Positions 18,373 to 27,903 of a DNA stretch of 64,000 nucleotides are shown here, piece after piece; within the stretch, counting starts at the first letter, position 1, and every line of letters begins with the position of its first letter. Source of the stretch: Ruminococcus sp. (GTDB lineage Bacteria; Bacillota; Clostridia; Lachnospirales; Lachnospiraceae). The translations under genes were made by a program, and so were the position numbers. The stretch spans positions 23,589-87,588 of the forward strand of contig JACERV010000023.1 in assembly GCA_013911065.1 (NCBI GenBank), written 5' to 3'. The notes under the pieces were generated by a model. The model ran no database searches. It was given only the letters and a program-made list of their open reading frames with translations, and was not told the DNA's origin.

Positions 18373-19068
18373 ATGCCTAATAATGAAGCTGTTTGTAAAA
18401 TTGAGCACCATGCCGTAATGTTTGCATTACTGTCAAAAAATATAATGGAACAATTTAACGGGGACGGCAAAGAGGCCATTTTAAAGGCCGTGACAAAATA
18501 TGGAAATGAACGAGGTGCCAGAATGGCACAGAATGCTTTGGACCATGGGGATGAACTTACCGTTATGGCAAACCAGGCATATGGAGAATGGAAACCGGAC
18601 TATGATGGGCAGATGGTGTTTGGAAGAATTAGAACAGAACCGACACTTCAAACCTTTATCAGTAAATGTGCATGGTGTGAAGCATGGAAAGATCATGACC
18701 TTTTGGAATATGGAAAGTATTATTGTGTGGATATTGATAATGCTGTGTTCCAGGGATTCCGTTCTGATTTTGTCTGTACGCCGCTGACGGAAAGTCTGAG
18801 TTTTGGAGGAGACAGATGTGACTTTGACTGGGGAGAACCCCTTACGGAGGAGGAAGTGGTAAAGCTGGATGAAAAGAAAAAAGAGCTGGGTACTACTTGC
18901 ATGAAAGACTTCAACTATCATACGGCACATCTGTTACATAGTATTTCCAATACATTGCTGGAGGAATTAGGAGAGAACGCCCAGGATGCTATTGAGAAAG
19001 CAAAACGGGAATTTGCAGACAAGTTTGGGAATGAATATTTAGAAGTATTAGAAAAATCATACATATAA
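18373..19068 (+). CDS. L-2-amino-thiazoline-4-carboxylate hydrolase-like protein
   Basis: 231 residues. It fits the ATC-hydrolase-like family: KIEHHAVMFALLSKNI, a KYGNERGARMAQNAL helix, a central KCAWCEAW motif and a YYCVDIDNAVFQGF region with the FGGDRCDF end. No membrane or signal segment. The AAGGAGG start site is good, and ProC follows 12 bases later, so cysteine/proline-related amino-acid metabolism is possible. It is only distantly similar to the family member at 13682 and has ordinary host base composition. Confidence 0.75.
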   Translation: MPNNEAVCKIEHHAVMFALLSKNIMEQFNGDGKEAILKAVTKYGNERGARMAQNALDHGDELTVMANQAYGEWKPDYDGQMVFGRIRTEPTLQTFISKCAWCEAWKDHDLLEYGKYYCVDIDNAVFQGFRSDFVCTPLTESLSFGGDRCDFDWGEPLTEEEVVKLDEKKKELGTTCMKDFNYHTAHLLHSISNTLLEELGENAQDAIEKAKREFADKFGNEYLEVLEKSYI

Positions 19069-19080
19069 AAGGAGGAAGTT

Positions 19081-19878
19081 GTGTTGGGAAAAAAGATTGG
19101 TGTTATCGGATATGGGAACATGGGAAGTGCAATTCTTCGGGGAGCAGTGGAAACAGATGCATTTGAGAAAGCGGACTTCTGTGTCTATGACATTAGTGGG
19201 GAGGCTATGAAGAGGGCGGAGGAATTGAACATCCCTACAGTGGACAGCTGTGCTCATCTGTGCGATGAATGTGACATTATGATTTTAGCGGTAAAGCCCC
19301 AGAATGCAGCAGAAGCTTTGGCAAGCTGTAAAGGCCATTTGGAAAATAAAGCACTGGTTTCTATTGTGGCAGGTCTTAGTACGGAACGCATCATGGCTAT
19401 GGTTGATGAAGGTGTGCGTGTATTAAGGGTGATGCCGAATACACCGGCGCTGGTTTCAGAAGGTGCATTTGTTCTTTGCTCAGATAACAATTTAAATGAA
19501 GAAGAAGCTGCTCTTACGGATAAGTTATTTGTATCGATTGGAATTGTGGAATGGGTCCCGGAAAAATTAATGGATGTTGCATGTGGTTTAAGCGGGGGCG
19601 GTCCGGCTTATGCGGCGATGTTCATTGAAGCACTGGCTGACGGAGCGGTTAAGCAGGGGCTGCCAAGGGATACTGCATATAAGTTAGCTGCTCAGACGTG
19701 TCTGGGAACTTCAAAAATGATTCTGGACACAAAAATCCATCCGGGAGCTTTGAAGGATATGGTTACTTCACCTGGCGGCACTACGATAGAAGGTGTGGAG
19801 GCCTTAGAGCAGGGCGGATTCCGATATTCCGTTATGAATTGTATAAAAGCAGCCACTGAGAAATCAAAAAAGCTATAA
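19081..19878 (+). CDS. proC: Pyrroline-5-carboxylate reductase
   Basis: 265 residues. The N-terminal Rossmann fold has IGVIGYGNMGSAILRG and the C-terminal dimer domain carries the family signature around MVTSPGGTTIEGVEALEQGGFR. It reduces pyrroline-5-carboxylate to proline with NAD(P)H. The start is GTG at 19081 five bases after GGAGG, or the TTG at 19084 at a better distance; the two differ by one residue. It is likely co-transcribed with 18373. Confidence 0.95.
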   Translation: MLGKKIGVIGYGNMGSAILRGAVETDAFEKADFCVYDISGEAMKRAEELNIPTVDSCAHLCDECDIMILAVKPQNAAEALASCKGHLENKALVSIVAGLSTERIMAMVDEGVRVLRVMPNTPALVSEGAFVLCSDNNLNEEEAALTDKLFVSIGIVEWVPEKLMDVACGLSGGGPAYAAMFIEALADGAVKQGLPRDTAYKLAAQTCLGTSKMILDTKIHPGALKDMVTSPGGTTIEGVEALEQGGFRYSVMNCIKAATEKSKKL

Positions 19879-20029
19879 GGGAATTGTTAAAAAGTAGAAT
19901 CCTTGCAGACCATATGTTTTGTATTTCTTGAAACATACGAAACTGCATGTTAGAATAAAGCAATAAGGATAAATATGGTAACTATTTATTTGCTTTAAGA
20001 AAAATTCCAGATGGAGGGGCTTTTAGAAA

Positions 20030-20563
20030 ATGGAAAATACATTGAAACAGGGGACAAGCCATAATATTTTTACATGGGAGAATCTTGGTGATATTAAAAA
20101 AGGCCGCGCATACCTGGGGGAAGATATGCCAGTGCTTGTATACCGGTTGATGCAGTATACGATGCTGGATGTATTAAGCAAAGAACATGGAGATGAAAAG
20201 GCTAACGAATATTTCCGGCAGGCAGGATATCTGGCGGGTATAGAGTTTGCAAAGAACGTACTGGATTTACAGGTCGGGTTCAATACCTTTGTGGCAAACC
20301 TGCAGAAAAAATTGAAAGAATTAAAAATCGGTATTTTGCGTATGGAGAGCTTTGATGATTTAAACGGAGATATAATCCTGACTGTGGGAGAAGATTTAGA
20401 CTGCAGCGGAATTCCTACTACAGATGAAACGGTCTGTTATTATGATGAAGGTTTTATTTCCGGCATACTTGAGGCCTACACCGGAAGGGTGTACAGTGTG
20501 CGGGAAATTGACTGCTGGGCAAACGGAGACAGAGTATGCCGGTTCCAGGGAGCGGCAGAATAA
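20030..20563 (+). CDS. V4R-domain small-molecule sensor protein
   Basis: 177 residues. The C-terminal half is a V4R (4-vinyl reductase) domain, recognised by YYDEGFISGILEAYTGRVY followed by VREIDCWANGDRVCRF with its conserved cysteines. V4R domains bind hydrocarbons or other small ligands and often regulate a partner. The diguanylate cyclase starts 42 bases downstream, so this protein is probably its sensor partner. GGAGGGG precedes the ATG. Confidence 0.85.
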   Translation: MENTLKQGTSHNIFTWENLGDIKKGRAYLGEDMPVLVYRLMQYTMLDVLSKEHGDEKANEYFRQAGYLAGIEFAKNVLDLQVGFNTFVANLQKKLKELKIGILRMESFDDLNGDIILTVGEDLDCSGIPTTDETVCYYDEGFISGILEAYTGRVYSVREIDCWANGDRVCRFQGAAE

Positions 20564-20604
20564 AGAAAGCCTGAATCATATAAGGGAAAGCGAGGTAAAA
20601 CATT

Positions 20605-21843
20605 ATGGACTCTGTTGCAGGACTTTTGCAGGACTATCTGAAAAACGTAATACATGAGCCGGAGCATGCAGTTTTGGATTTACATAAACTGCCGGCAGAA
20701 TTTCAGAACTTTGGGAAAGAGCTTATATACTTTTCGGAATGTGTTATGGAAAGCTCCGGACTGGCGAAAGCCTTGGCAAAAGGGAACCTGAATGTGAAGC
20801 TGCCGCCGCCGGGCAATGAAGTGGCTGCCCCCCTTAAGGAACTTCATGCCTCGTTAAAGCATTTAACATGGCAGACCCAGCAGATTGCAAAGGGAGATTA
20901 CCAGCAGCGTGTGGATTTTATGGGAGAATACTCCGAGGCTTTTAATAACATGATAGAGCGGCTTAATCAACGGCGTCTGGCTCTGTTAGATGAGATACAT
21001 ACACTTGTACAGAACAAAAGTCTGTATGAGACCCTTGCAGGACAGATTGAGCAGTGGATTATCGTGACGGATACTGATACATCTGAAAGATTGTTTGTCA
21101 GCCGTGAGATGGAGGCTGTGCTGGAAGAGAAGGATAGCGGGAATGTACTGTGCCGGTGGCTGCAAACCCAGACGGAAATGATGCAGGGAAAAGATGAAAT
21201 TTATATGACAGAGCTTGAGATGGAAAATAGTGGAATCATCCGGTATTATTCTGTATCCATTCATCCTCTGAATTGGAATGGGCGTAATGCACTTGCGTTT
21301 GTCCTCACAGATGTGAGCAGTGAAAGAGAACGTCTGAATAAGCTTCAGAACATGGCTGATTTAGACCCATTGACCCAGCTATACAACCGCCGCTATGGTA
21401 TGGAAGTGCTGGAGGATTGGATTGCCCAGTGCAAGAGTTTCATTTTGAGCTTCGTTGATATTGATAATTTAAAATATGTGAATGACAGACTTGGACATGC
21501 AGAAGGGGATCAGTATATTCTTTGTGTATCCGTCATAATGCGGGAATTCTCTCCTAATGCAGTGGTATGCCGCATAGGAGGAGATGAATTCATGCTGCTG
21601 GCAGAAAACTGGAATGTAGATGAAGCCAGGGAGCGTCTAGAAGTATTACGGAGGGCTTTGATTGGCTGGAACGGCAGCCCTGGAATCTCATATGAGCGCA
21701 GCATAAGCTACGGAGTTATTCCGGTAGGCCCCTTGGCGTCCGGCCCTGTACTACAGGCGAGCGAACTGTTAAGCGCCGCAGATGAAAAGATGTACGAATA
21801 TAAACGAGCATATAAACTAAGGCAGAAGAAGAGGGCAAGGTGA
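20605..21843 (+). CDS. Diguanylate cyclase with HAMP/PAS-like N-terminus
   Basis: 412 residues, no membrane segment. The N-terminal 130 residues include a HAMP-like region (LAKGNLNVKLPPPGNEVAAPLKELHASL), then a PAS-like part to about 245, then a GGDEF domain with an intact RIGGDEF near 322-328 that makes cyclic-di-GMP. The RxxD inhibitory site is absent (the equivalent positions read SPNA). A soluble HAMP-like segment next to a separate V4R protein suggests control by protein contact. Confidence 0.88.
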   Translation: MDSVAGLLQDYLKNVIHEPEHAVLDLHKLPAEFQNFGKELIYFSECVMESSGLAKALAKGNLNVKLPPPGNEVAAPLKELHASLKHLTWQTQQIAKGDYQQRVDFMGEYSEAFNNMIERLNQRRLALLDEIHTLVQNKSLYETLAGQIEQWIIVTDTDTSERLFVSREMEAVLEEKDSGNVLCRWLQTQTEMMQGKDEIYMTELEMENSGIIRYYSVSIHPLNWNGRNALAFVLTDVSSERERLNKLQNMADLDPLTQLYNRRYGMEVLEDWIAQCKSFILSFVDIDNLKYVNDRLGHAEGDQYILCVSVIMREFSPNAVVCRIGGDEFMLLAENWNVDEARERLEVLRRALIGWNGSPGISYERSISYGVIPVGPLASGPVLQASELLSAADEKMYEYKRAYKLRQKKRAR

Positions 21844-21867
21844 TTTTCCACAGTTTTTGGATATACT

Positions 21868-21948
21868 GTTCAATAAGAGGTGCTTATTGAATTGCTAATG
21901 TTCAACAAGATATGCTTATTGAACTGCCAATGTTCGATAAGATATTAA
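21868..21948. repeat. Tandem 32-base palindromic repeats
   Basis: Two complete units (21868-21899 and 21900-21931) and a partial third. The hairpins are CTTATTGAAT-TGCTAAT-GTTCAACAAG and CTTATTGAAC-TGCCAAT-GTTCGATAAG. The same element occurs inverted at 60066-60124 and in degenerate form near 23350 and 33125. The rest of the 332-base gap holds a terminator (22001-22032) and the leader of the livK gene. Confidence 0.7.
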
Positions 21949-22000
21949 ATTTAGTATTGATTTTGATAGATTCGTGTAGTATTATTAAACACATGAATAA

Positions 22001-22032
22001 GGGCGTTCTGAATAGATAAAGAACGTCTTTTT
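22001..22032 (+). terminator. Rho-independent terminator
   Basis: GGGCGTTCT with AGAACGTC and a ten-base loop, followed by TTTTTT. It ends the V4R/diguanylate cyclase transcript ahead of the branched-chain amino-acid importer. Confidence 0.75.
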
Positions 22033-22175
22033 TCATTACCCTCGAGAATTGCTTCACCGAATTAACGTAAAAAAACGGTGTTCTTCATAAAACAATACAG
22101 AGAAATTAGTCTCTTATGACGGCTCCGTCAAAGTGAAATTCCGCGGGATTATTTAAGAATGAGGAGGAAAATATT

Positions 22176-23330
22176 ATGAAAAAAGCAGTCAGTATGTTAT
22201 TAATAGCGGCTATGGTAGTTTCTGGTCTGACGGCATGTGGATCATCTTCAAAGAAAGCAGATGATAAGTTCTATATTGGAGGAATCGGGCCTACTACAGG
22301 CGGCGCAGCTATTTATGGAACTGCGGTAAAAAATGCAGCACAGATTGCTGTGGATGAAATCAACGAGGCCGGAGGAATTGACGGACATCAGATTGAATAT
22401 AAATTTGAGGATGACCAGCATGACCCTGAGAAATCCGTCAATGCTTACAACACGCTGAAAGACTGGGGCATGCAGATCCTTATGGGGACAGTAACTTCAG
22501 GTCCATGTGTGGCGGTTGTTGATAAGACAGGACAGGATAATATGTTCCAGGTTACACCTTCTGCATCTTCTACAGATGTAATTGTAAATGGAAATGTATT
22601 CCAGATATGCTTTACAGACCCGAACCAGGGAACTGCATCTGCACAGTATATCGGTGACAATAAGCTTGCATCAAAGGTTGCTGTTATTTACAACAGTTCT
22701 GACGTATATTCATCAGGAATAACAGATAAGTTTTTAGAAGAAGCAAAAGGCCAGGACTTTGAAGTTGTTGCGACAGAAGCGTTTACGGAAGATTCTAAAA
22801 CAGATTTTTCCACACAGTTAAAGAAGGCTCAGGATGCAGGAGCAGAGATGGTTTTCCTGCCAATTTATTATACCGAAGCATCTGTCATTTTGAAACAGGC
22901 AGATACAATGGGATATGCACCGAAATTCTTTGGATGTGACGGATTAGACGGAATTCTTGACGTTGAAAACTTTGATACTTCATTGGCAGAGGGTGTTATG
23001 CTTCTGACTCCGTTTGCAGCAGACGCAGAAGATGAAGCAACACAGGATTTTGTAAAAAAATATAAAGACGCCTATGGTGATACACCGAATCAGTTTGCGG
23101 CAGATGCATATGATGCAATTTATACCATTAAAGCAGCAATCGAAGAAGCAGGGGCCACTCCGGATATGAACGTATCTGATTTGTGTGATGCTTTGAAGGA
23201 AGCAATGCCGAATATCAGCATCCAGGGACTGACCGGCGGAGAAGAAGGTCTGAACTGGGAGGCAACGGGTGAGGTAATAAAGCAGCCGAAAGCTGTTATC
23301 ATTGAAAAGGGAGCATATGTAGGAATGTAA
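22176..23330 (+). CDS. livK: Branched-chain amino-acid ABC transporter, substrate-binding lipoprotein
   Basis: 384 residues. It begins with a lipoprotein signal peptide (lipobox LTAC at residues 18-21) and continues as a type I periplasmic-binding fold (GPTTGGAAIYGTAVKNAAQIA, then INEAGGIDG). It captures leucine/isoleucine/valine or a related amino acid outside the membrane and delivers it to the LivHM permease. GAGGAGG precedes the ATG. A 427-base gap with a terminator-like hairpin and a dispersed repeat separates it from livH, which would allow more binding protein than permease. Confidence 0.93.
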   Translation: MKKAVSMLLIAAMVVSGLTACGSSSKKADDKFYIGGIGPTTGGAAIYGTAVKNAAQIAVDEINEAGGIDGHQIEYKFEDDQHDPEKSVNAYNTLKDWGMQILMGTVTSGPCVAVVDKTGQDNMFQVTPSASSTDVIVNGNVFQICFTDPNQGTASAQYIGDNKLASKVAVIYNSSDVYSSGITDKFLEEAKGQDFEVVATEAFTEDSKTDFSTQLKKAQDAGAEMVFLPIYYTEASVILKQADTMGYAPKFFGCDGLDGILDVENFDTSLAEGVMLLTPFAADAEDEATQDFVKKYKDAYGDTPNQFAADAYDAIYTIKAAIEEAGATPDMNVSDLCDALKEAMPNISIQGLTGGEEGLNWEATGEVIKQPKAVIIEKGAYVGM

Positions 23331-23426
23331 ATTCCAGTATGTTTTAATAGCAAGTATATTTTGCTGAACATTTGTAGTTCAAGAAGGATATACGAAGGAC
23401 ATGGGGCTGTCGGAAGGCGGCCCCAT

Positions 23427-23552
23427 TTTCAGTATAATAGAAAACATAGTTTTCTATTATACTGAAACCCTCTGGGGGATCACACTGCGGCAGCAAAGAA
23501 AGTGTTGCTATCGCAACCCGCCGCAGGCGGAGAATCTTGCGGACAAGATTCT
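23427..23552. repeat. Dispersed hairpin repeat, copy A
   Basis: It opens with a perfect 19-base inverted repeat (23427-23445 against 23449-23467), continues with GTTGC-TATC-GCAAC, CCGCC-GCA-GGCGG and closes with AGAATCTTG-CGGA-CAAGATTCT (23531-23552). Copy B lies at 31305-31427. It sits between livK and livH, after a GGGGC/GCCCC hairpin at 23403-23424. The rest of this 427-base gap, to 23757, contains a TTTAAA-flanked hairpin near 23662-23708 and no gene. Confidence 0.75.
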
Positions 23553-23757
23553 CTATTGTATTAGAACGGTTTTTGGATACCAGGCATTTCCGGTGTCAAG
23601 AATCGCTTTTTAGTTGTAGAGTGCATTTTTTTGTGATAAAATATTTGTCGAAAGCACAGGCATTTAAAAGTATGTATGTAGTGCCGGACATGCATGTTTT
23701 TAAATGCTTGGAGCGGATGATAAGGGAAAATAAGAAAAGAAAGCAAGAGGTATTGAT

Positions 23758-24639
23758 ATGAGTTTCATAGCTTATTTGATTAATGGAATCAGCCTCGGGA
23801 GCGTTTATGCGATTATCGCTCTTGGATATACTATGGTATATGGAATTGCAAAAATGTTGAATTTTGCACATGGTGATGTTATCATGATTGGCTGTTATGT
23901 AGTATTTACGACAATGAGCGGATTGCAGTTCAACCCGCTGCTCAGTGTCCTTATATCAGTTGTAGTTTGTACCGTCCTCGGTATTACAATTGAGAAGGTG
24001 GCATATAAACCTTTGCGGAAGGCATCTCCCCTTGCGGTATTAATTACTGCTATTGGGGTGAGTTATCTGCTTCAAAATGCTGCACTTTTGGTGTTTGGAG
24101 CAGACACGAAATCATTTTCTTCCATCATTACTCTGCCTGCATTGAAGCTTGCAGATGGGAAGCTTGTGATTTCCAGTGTTGCTGTTGTTACAGTTGTGAC
24201 CTGCCTGATAATTATGACAGGACTGATGCTGTTTATTAAAAAGACAAAAGCAGGGCGTGCTATGCTTGCTGTGTCAGAAGATAAAGATGCGGCGCAGCTT
24301 ATGGGTATTAATGTAAATGGCACCATTTCGCTGACCTTTGCAATTGGTTCAGGTCTTGCGGCAATTGCCGGTGTGCTGCTTTGCTCCGCCTATCCGACTT
24401 TGACTCCGTATATCGGATCGATGCCTGGTATCAAGGCATTTACAGCGGCTGTATTCGGCGGTATCGGTTCCGTTCCGGGAGCATTTATTGGTGGTATTCT
24501 GCTTGGTATTATTGAGGTTTTGGGAAGAGCTTATATTTCTTCTCAGTTATCTGATGCAATCGTTTTCGCTGTTTTGATTATTGTATTGCTGGTGAAACCT
24601 ACCGGAATTCTCGGTAAGCCGATTCATGAGAAAGTGTAG
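23758..24639 (+). CDS. livH: Branched-chain amino-acid ABC transporter permease
   Basis: 293 residues, about eight membrane helices. It shows the LivH signature GISLGSVYAIIALGYTMVYG at the N-terminus, FAHGD after the second helix and the conserved AVFGGIGSVPGAFIGG near the C-terminus. It pairs with LivM to form the channel. AAGCAAGAGG lies before the ATG. It is directly followed by livM. Confidence 0.94.
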   Translation: MSFIAYLINGISLGSVYAIIALGYTMVYGIAKMLNFAHGDVIMIGCYVVFTTMSGLQFNPLLSVLISVVVCTVLGITIEKVAYKPLRKASPLAVLITAIGVSYLLQNAALLVFGADTKSFSSIITLPALKLADGKLVISSVAVVTVVTCLIIMTGLMLFIKKTKAGRAMLAVSEDKDAAQLMGINVNGTISLTFAIGSGLAAIAGVLLCSAYPTLTPYIGSMPGIKAFTAAVFGGIGSVPGAFIGGILLGIIEVLGRAYISSQLSDAIVFAVLIIVLLVKPTGILGKPIHEKV

Positions 24640-24648
24640 GTGATTGTA

Positions 24649-25731
24649 ATGAAAAAATTGTTTGGTACAAAAAATATGAAAAAAACAACAAAGGATTCTT
24701 TTATCACATATGCAATGGTTATACTTGTTTTTCTTATTGTGCAGATTATGGTTGGGACAGGGAGTATGTCCAGCCTGCTTCAGGGACTGCTTGTTCCTCT
24801 CTGCATCTATTCCATTGCAGCTATTGGACTGAACCTTTGCGTAGGATATCTTGGGGAATTGAGTCTTGGGCATGCAGGTTTTATGTGTGTGGGAGCCTTT
24901 TCCAGTGCTTTCTTTACAAAATATATGATGGATACGGGAATGAATGAGATTCTTCGTTTCATCATAGCCCTTATAATTGGTACTCTGACGGCAGCCTTTT
25001 TTGGCTTTTTAATCGGGATTCCTGTATTGCGCCTGCGGGGGGATTACTTAGCTATTGTAACACTGGCATTCGGTGAAATCATTAAGAATGTAATGAATGT
25101 ACTATATATTGTAAAGGATAAAGATGGTTTACACTTTTCCATGTCAGATGCGGCTTCTTTGAACATGGCAGAAGAGGGAACGTTTCTTATCAATGGTCCC
25201 AAGGGAATTATAGGAACGCCTCATCAGTCCACCTTTACAATTGGCGTGATTTTAATTTTGGTCAGCCTGTTTGTGGTGTACAATCTTGTAAATTCCAGAA
25301 GCGGCAGGGCGATTATGGCAATCAGAGACAACCGTATTGCAGCGGAATCTGTGGGGATTCCTATCACAAAATTTAAATTGATGGCATTTACTCTTTCAGC
25401 AGCAATTGCAGGAATGGGTGGGGTTCTTTACGCACATAATCTTTCTACATTGACTGCGTTGCCTGCGAACTTCGGATATAATATGTCAATTATGCTCCTC
25501 GTATTTGTAGTGCTTGGAGGCATGGGAAGTTTCCGCGGTTCCATAATTGCTGCCGTGCTGCTGACTATGCTGCCGGAAGTACTGCGGGGATTATCCGATT
25601 ACCGTATGCTGATTTATGCAGTGGTACTGATTGCAATGATGCTCTTTAACTGGGCGCCAAAGGCAATTGAATGGCGGCAGAGACATTCTTTGAAGGATAT
25701 GTTTACCAAAAAAACAAAGGGGGTACAGTGA
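24649..25731 (+). CDS. livM: Branched-chain amino-acid ABC transporter permease
   Basis: 360 residues from ATG 24649 (MKKLFGTKNMKK), seven bases after TAGGTG; a GTG at 24640 would add three residues. About ten membrane helices, with LSLGHAGFMCVGAF and the cytoplasmic coupling region RAIMAIRDNRIAAESVGIP, and the C-terminal VLGGMGSFRGSI. It is the second permease subunit. Confidence 0.94.
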   Translation: MKKLFGTKNMKKTTKDSFITYAMVILVFLIVQIMVGTGSMSSLLQGLLVPLCIYSIAAIGLNLCVGYLGELSLGHAGFMCVGAFSSAFFTKYMMDTGMNEILRFIIALIIGTLTAAFFGFLIGIPVLRLRGDYLAIVTLAFGEIIKNVMNVLYIVKDKDGLHFSMSDAASLNMAEEGTFLINGPKGIIGTPHQSTFTIGVILILVSLFVVYNLVNSRSGRAIMAIRDNRIAAESVGIPITKFKLMAFTLSAAIAGMGGVLYAHNLSTLTALPANFGYNMSIMLLVFVVLGGMGSFRGSIIAAVLLTMLPEVLRGLSDYRMLIYAVVLIAMMLFNWAPKAIEWRQRHSLKDMFTKKTKGVQ

Positions 25732-25732
25732 T

Positions 25733-26491
25733 ATGGCATTACTGGAAGTGAAGAACCTGGGTATCTCTTTTGGCGGACTTCGTGCCGTAGATGATTTTCA
25801 GATTTCTATTCAGAAAGGGCAGTTATATGGTCTCATCGGTCCCAACGGCGCTGGTAAGACGACAGTATTTAATATGCTCACTGGTGTTTATAAGCCGGAT
25901 AACGGAGTAATTGAACTAGATGGAAAAGGTATTACAGGACAGAGGACAATTGATATTAATAAAGCGGGAATTGCAAGAACCTTCCAGAATATCCGCCTAT
26001 TTAAAAACCAGTCCGTGTTGGATAATGTAAAAGTAGGGCTGCACAATAACCATCCATATTCTGCCCTTACTGCTGTTTTGCGCCTGCCTAAATACCGCAG
26101 GGTAGAAGCGGAGATGAATGAGAGAGCAAGGGAGCTGTTAAAAGTATTTGGACTTGAGGAAAAGAGAGATTACCTGGCTTCCAACCTGCCCTATGGGGAC
26201 CAGAGGAAGCTGGAGATCGCGCGTGCACTTGCGACAAATCCTAAGTTACTGCTTCTGGATGAGCCGGCGGCGGGCATGAATCCCAATGAAACCAAGGAAT
26301 TGATGGAAACAATCCGTTTTGTCCGGGATGAGTTTGACATGACAGTACTTTTGATTGAACATGATATGAAGCTGGTATCCGGTATCTGTGAGGAACTTAC
26401 GGTGCTGAACTTTGGACAGGTATTGGCCAAAGGGAAGACGGGCGATGTTTTAAATGACCCTAAAGTCATCACTGCATATCTGGGAGAGTAG
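25733..26491 (+). CDS. livG: Branched-chain amino-acid ABC transporter ATPase
   Basis: 252 residues. Walker A is GPNGAGKT near residue 38, and the LivG-specific stretch GIARTFQNIRLFK follows it. Signature-region LPYGDQRKLEIARAL, Walker B LLLDEPAAGMNP and the H-loop IEHDM are all present. It starts two bases after the livM stop. It energises import with LivF. Confidence 0.95.
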   Translation: MALLEVKNLGISFGGLRAVDDFQISIQKGQLYGLIGPNGAGKTTVFNMLTGVYKPDNGVIELDGKGITGQRTIDINKAGIARTFQNIRLFKNQSVLDNVKVGLHNNHPYSALTAVLRLPKYRRVEAEMNERARELLKVFGLEEKRDYLASNLPYGDQRKLEIARALATNPKLLLLDEPAAGMNPNETKELMETIRFVRDEFDMTVLLIEHDMKLVSGICEELTVLNFGQVLAKGKTGDVLNDPKVITAYLGE

Positions 26492-26504
26492 GAGGAAATA
26501 ACTT

Positions 26505-27215
26505 ATGGCAATGCTTGAAATTAAAGACCTGGAGGTATATTATGGCATAATCCAGGCAATCAAGGGTATTTCCTTTGAAGTAAAGGAAGGTGAGGTTATT
26601 GCGCTGATTGGTGCCAATGGTGCAGGAAAGACAACGACCTTGCAGACAATCACCGGCATGCTTCCGGCGAAAGCGGGAAATATTCTTTTTGAGGGACAAG
26701 ATATTACCAAGATTCCCGGGCATAAAATTGTATCAATGGGTATGGCACATGTTCCGGAAGGAAGGCGGGTATTTGCACAGCTTTCTGTATACGAGAATTT
26801 AAAGCTGGGGGCATACACAAGAAAAGATAAAGAAGAAATAGCAGAATCGCTTCAGCGTGTTTACCAAAGTTTTCCACGTCTGGAAGAGCGGAAAAAGCAG
26901 GCTGCGGGAACATTAAGCGGTGGAGAACAGCAGATGCTTGCTATGGGCAGGGCTTTGATGAGCAAGCCGAGAATTATTTTGATGGATGAGCCTTCTATGG
27001 GGTTATCGCCCATTTTTGTAGAAGAAATTTTCAACATTATCAAAGAAATCTCTGCTTCCGGAACTACGGTACTTCTAGTTGAGCAAAATGCGAAAAAGGC
27101 ACTTTCTATTGCAGACCGGGCATATGTATTAGAGACCGGGAATATTGTGCTGAGCGGGGATGCAAAAGAACTTATGAATAATGAGTCTATTAAAAAGGCA
27201 TATTTGGGGGAATAA
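26505..27215 (+). CDS. livF: Branched-chain amino-acid ABC transporter ATPase
   Basis: 236 residues. Walker A GANGAGKT, the LivF feature MAHVPEGRRVFAQLSVYENL, signature LSGGEQQMLAMGRAL and Walker B ILMDEPSMGLSP. GGAGG lies before the ATG, 13 bases after livG. It completes the importer. The next gene, a kinase-like protein, follows four bases after the stop and seems to share the transcript. Confidence 0.95.
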   Translation: MAMLEIKDLEVYYGIIQAIKGISFEVKEGEVIALIGANGAGKTTTLQTITGMLPAKAGNILFEGQDITKIPGHKIVSMGMAHVPEGRRVFAQLSVYENLKLGAYTRKDKEEIAESLQRVYQSFPRLEERKKQAAGTLSGGEQQMLAMGRALMSKPRIILMDEPSMGLSPIFVEEIFNIIKEISASGTTVLLVEQNAKKALSIADRAYVLETGNIVLSGDAKELMNNESIKKAYLGE

Positions 27216-27219
27216 AGTT

Positions 27220-27837
27220 ATGAAGCATACTGTAATTACAATTGCAAGAGGTTATGGCAGCGGCGGCAGGACTTTAGGGAAGCTGCTGGCAAAAGAGCTT
27301 GGGATTAACTGCTATGACAGAGAGCTGCTTAGGATGGCTTCTGACGAGAGCGGGATTAATGAAGCACTGTTCGGAAAAGTGGATGAGACGCTAAAGAGCA
27401 TGCCGCTGTTTAAAATAGCGCGCAGAGAATATAAGGGTGAAATACTCCCCCCGGACAGCGATGAATTTGTATCCGATGATAACCTTTTCAATTATCAGGC
27501 AAAGGTAATCCGCGAGCTTGCAGATACAGAGTCCTGTGTTATTATCGGACGCTGTGCAGATTATTTACTAAAAGATCATGACTCTGCAATCCGCCTGTTC
27601 TTCTATGCACCAAAGGAAGATTGTATTGCCCGTGTAATGAAGCAAAACGGCGGGACAGAGAAAGAAATCATCAAAAAAATTGAAAAGACAGATAAGGGCC
27701 GGTCTGAATATTACAAATATTATACGGGCCGGGACTGGAATGATGCCAGGAACTATGATCTTTGCCTGAACACATCATCTATGAGCTATGAAAAACTGAT
27801 AGAGGCAGTAAAGTCTTATATAAATATTTGTATATAA
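27220..27837 (+). CDS. Cytidylate-kinase-like protein
   Basis: 205 residues from ATG 27220 (MKHTVITIARGYGSGGRTLG). The GYGSGGR loop is the P-loop variant of the cytidylate-kinase-like family common in anaerobic Firmicutes. CVIIGRCADYLL and RLFFYAP are typical of the core beta strands. The true housekeeping Cmk is usually elsewhere, so this is probably a paralog with an unknown phosphoryl acceptor. It lies four bases after livF with a GGGGG site, so it is likely expressed with the importer. Confidence 0.85.
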   Translation: MKHTVITIARGYGSGGRTLGKLLAKELGINCYDRELLRMASDESGINEALFGKVDETLKSMPLFKIARREYKGEILPPDSDEFVSDDNLFNYQAKVIRELADTESCVIIGRCADYLLKDHDSAIRLFFYAPKEDCIARVMKQNGGTEKEIIKKIEKTDKGRSEYYKYYTGRDWNDARNYDLCLNTSSMSYEKLIEAVKSYINICI

Positions 27838-27903
27838 CTGTTCATGGTCCTGAACAGATACATTTGTAGAAAATAAGGAAACAGAGGAAATGAAAGAATT
27901 TTT

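Noticed and set aside
21868..21948. CRISPR array
   Set aside because: The 32-base units are directly adjacent, without spacers, and form palindromes; no cas genes are nearby.
23401..23757. Small ORFs between livK and livH
   Set aside because: They overlap the hairpin repeat, lack ribosome sites and have no recognisable motif.
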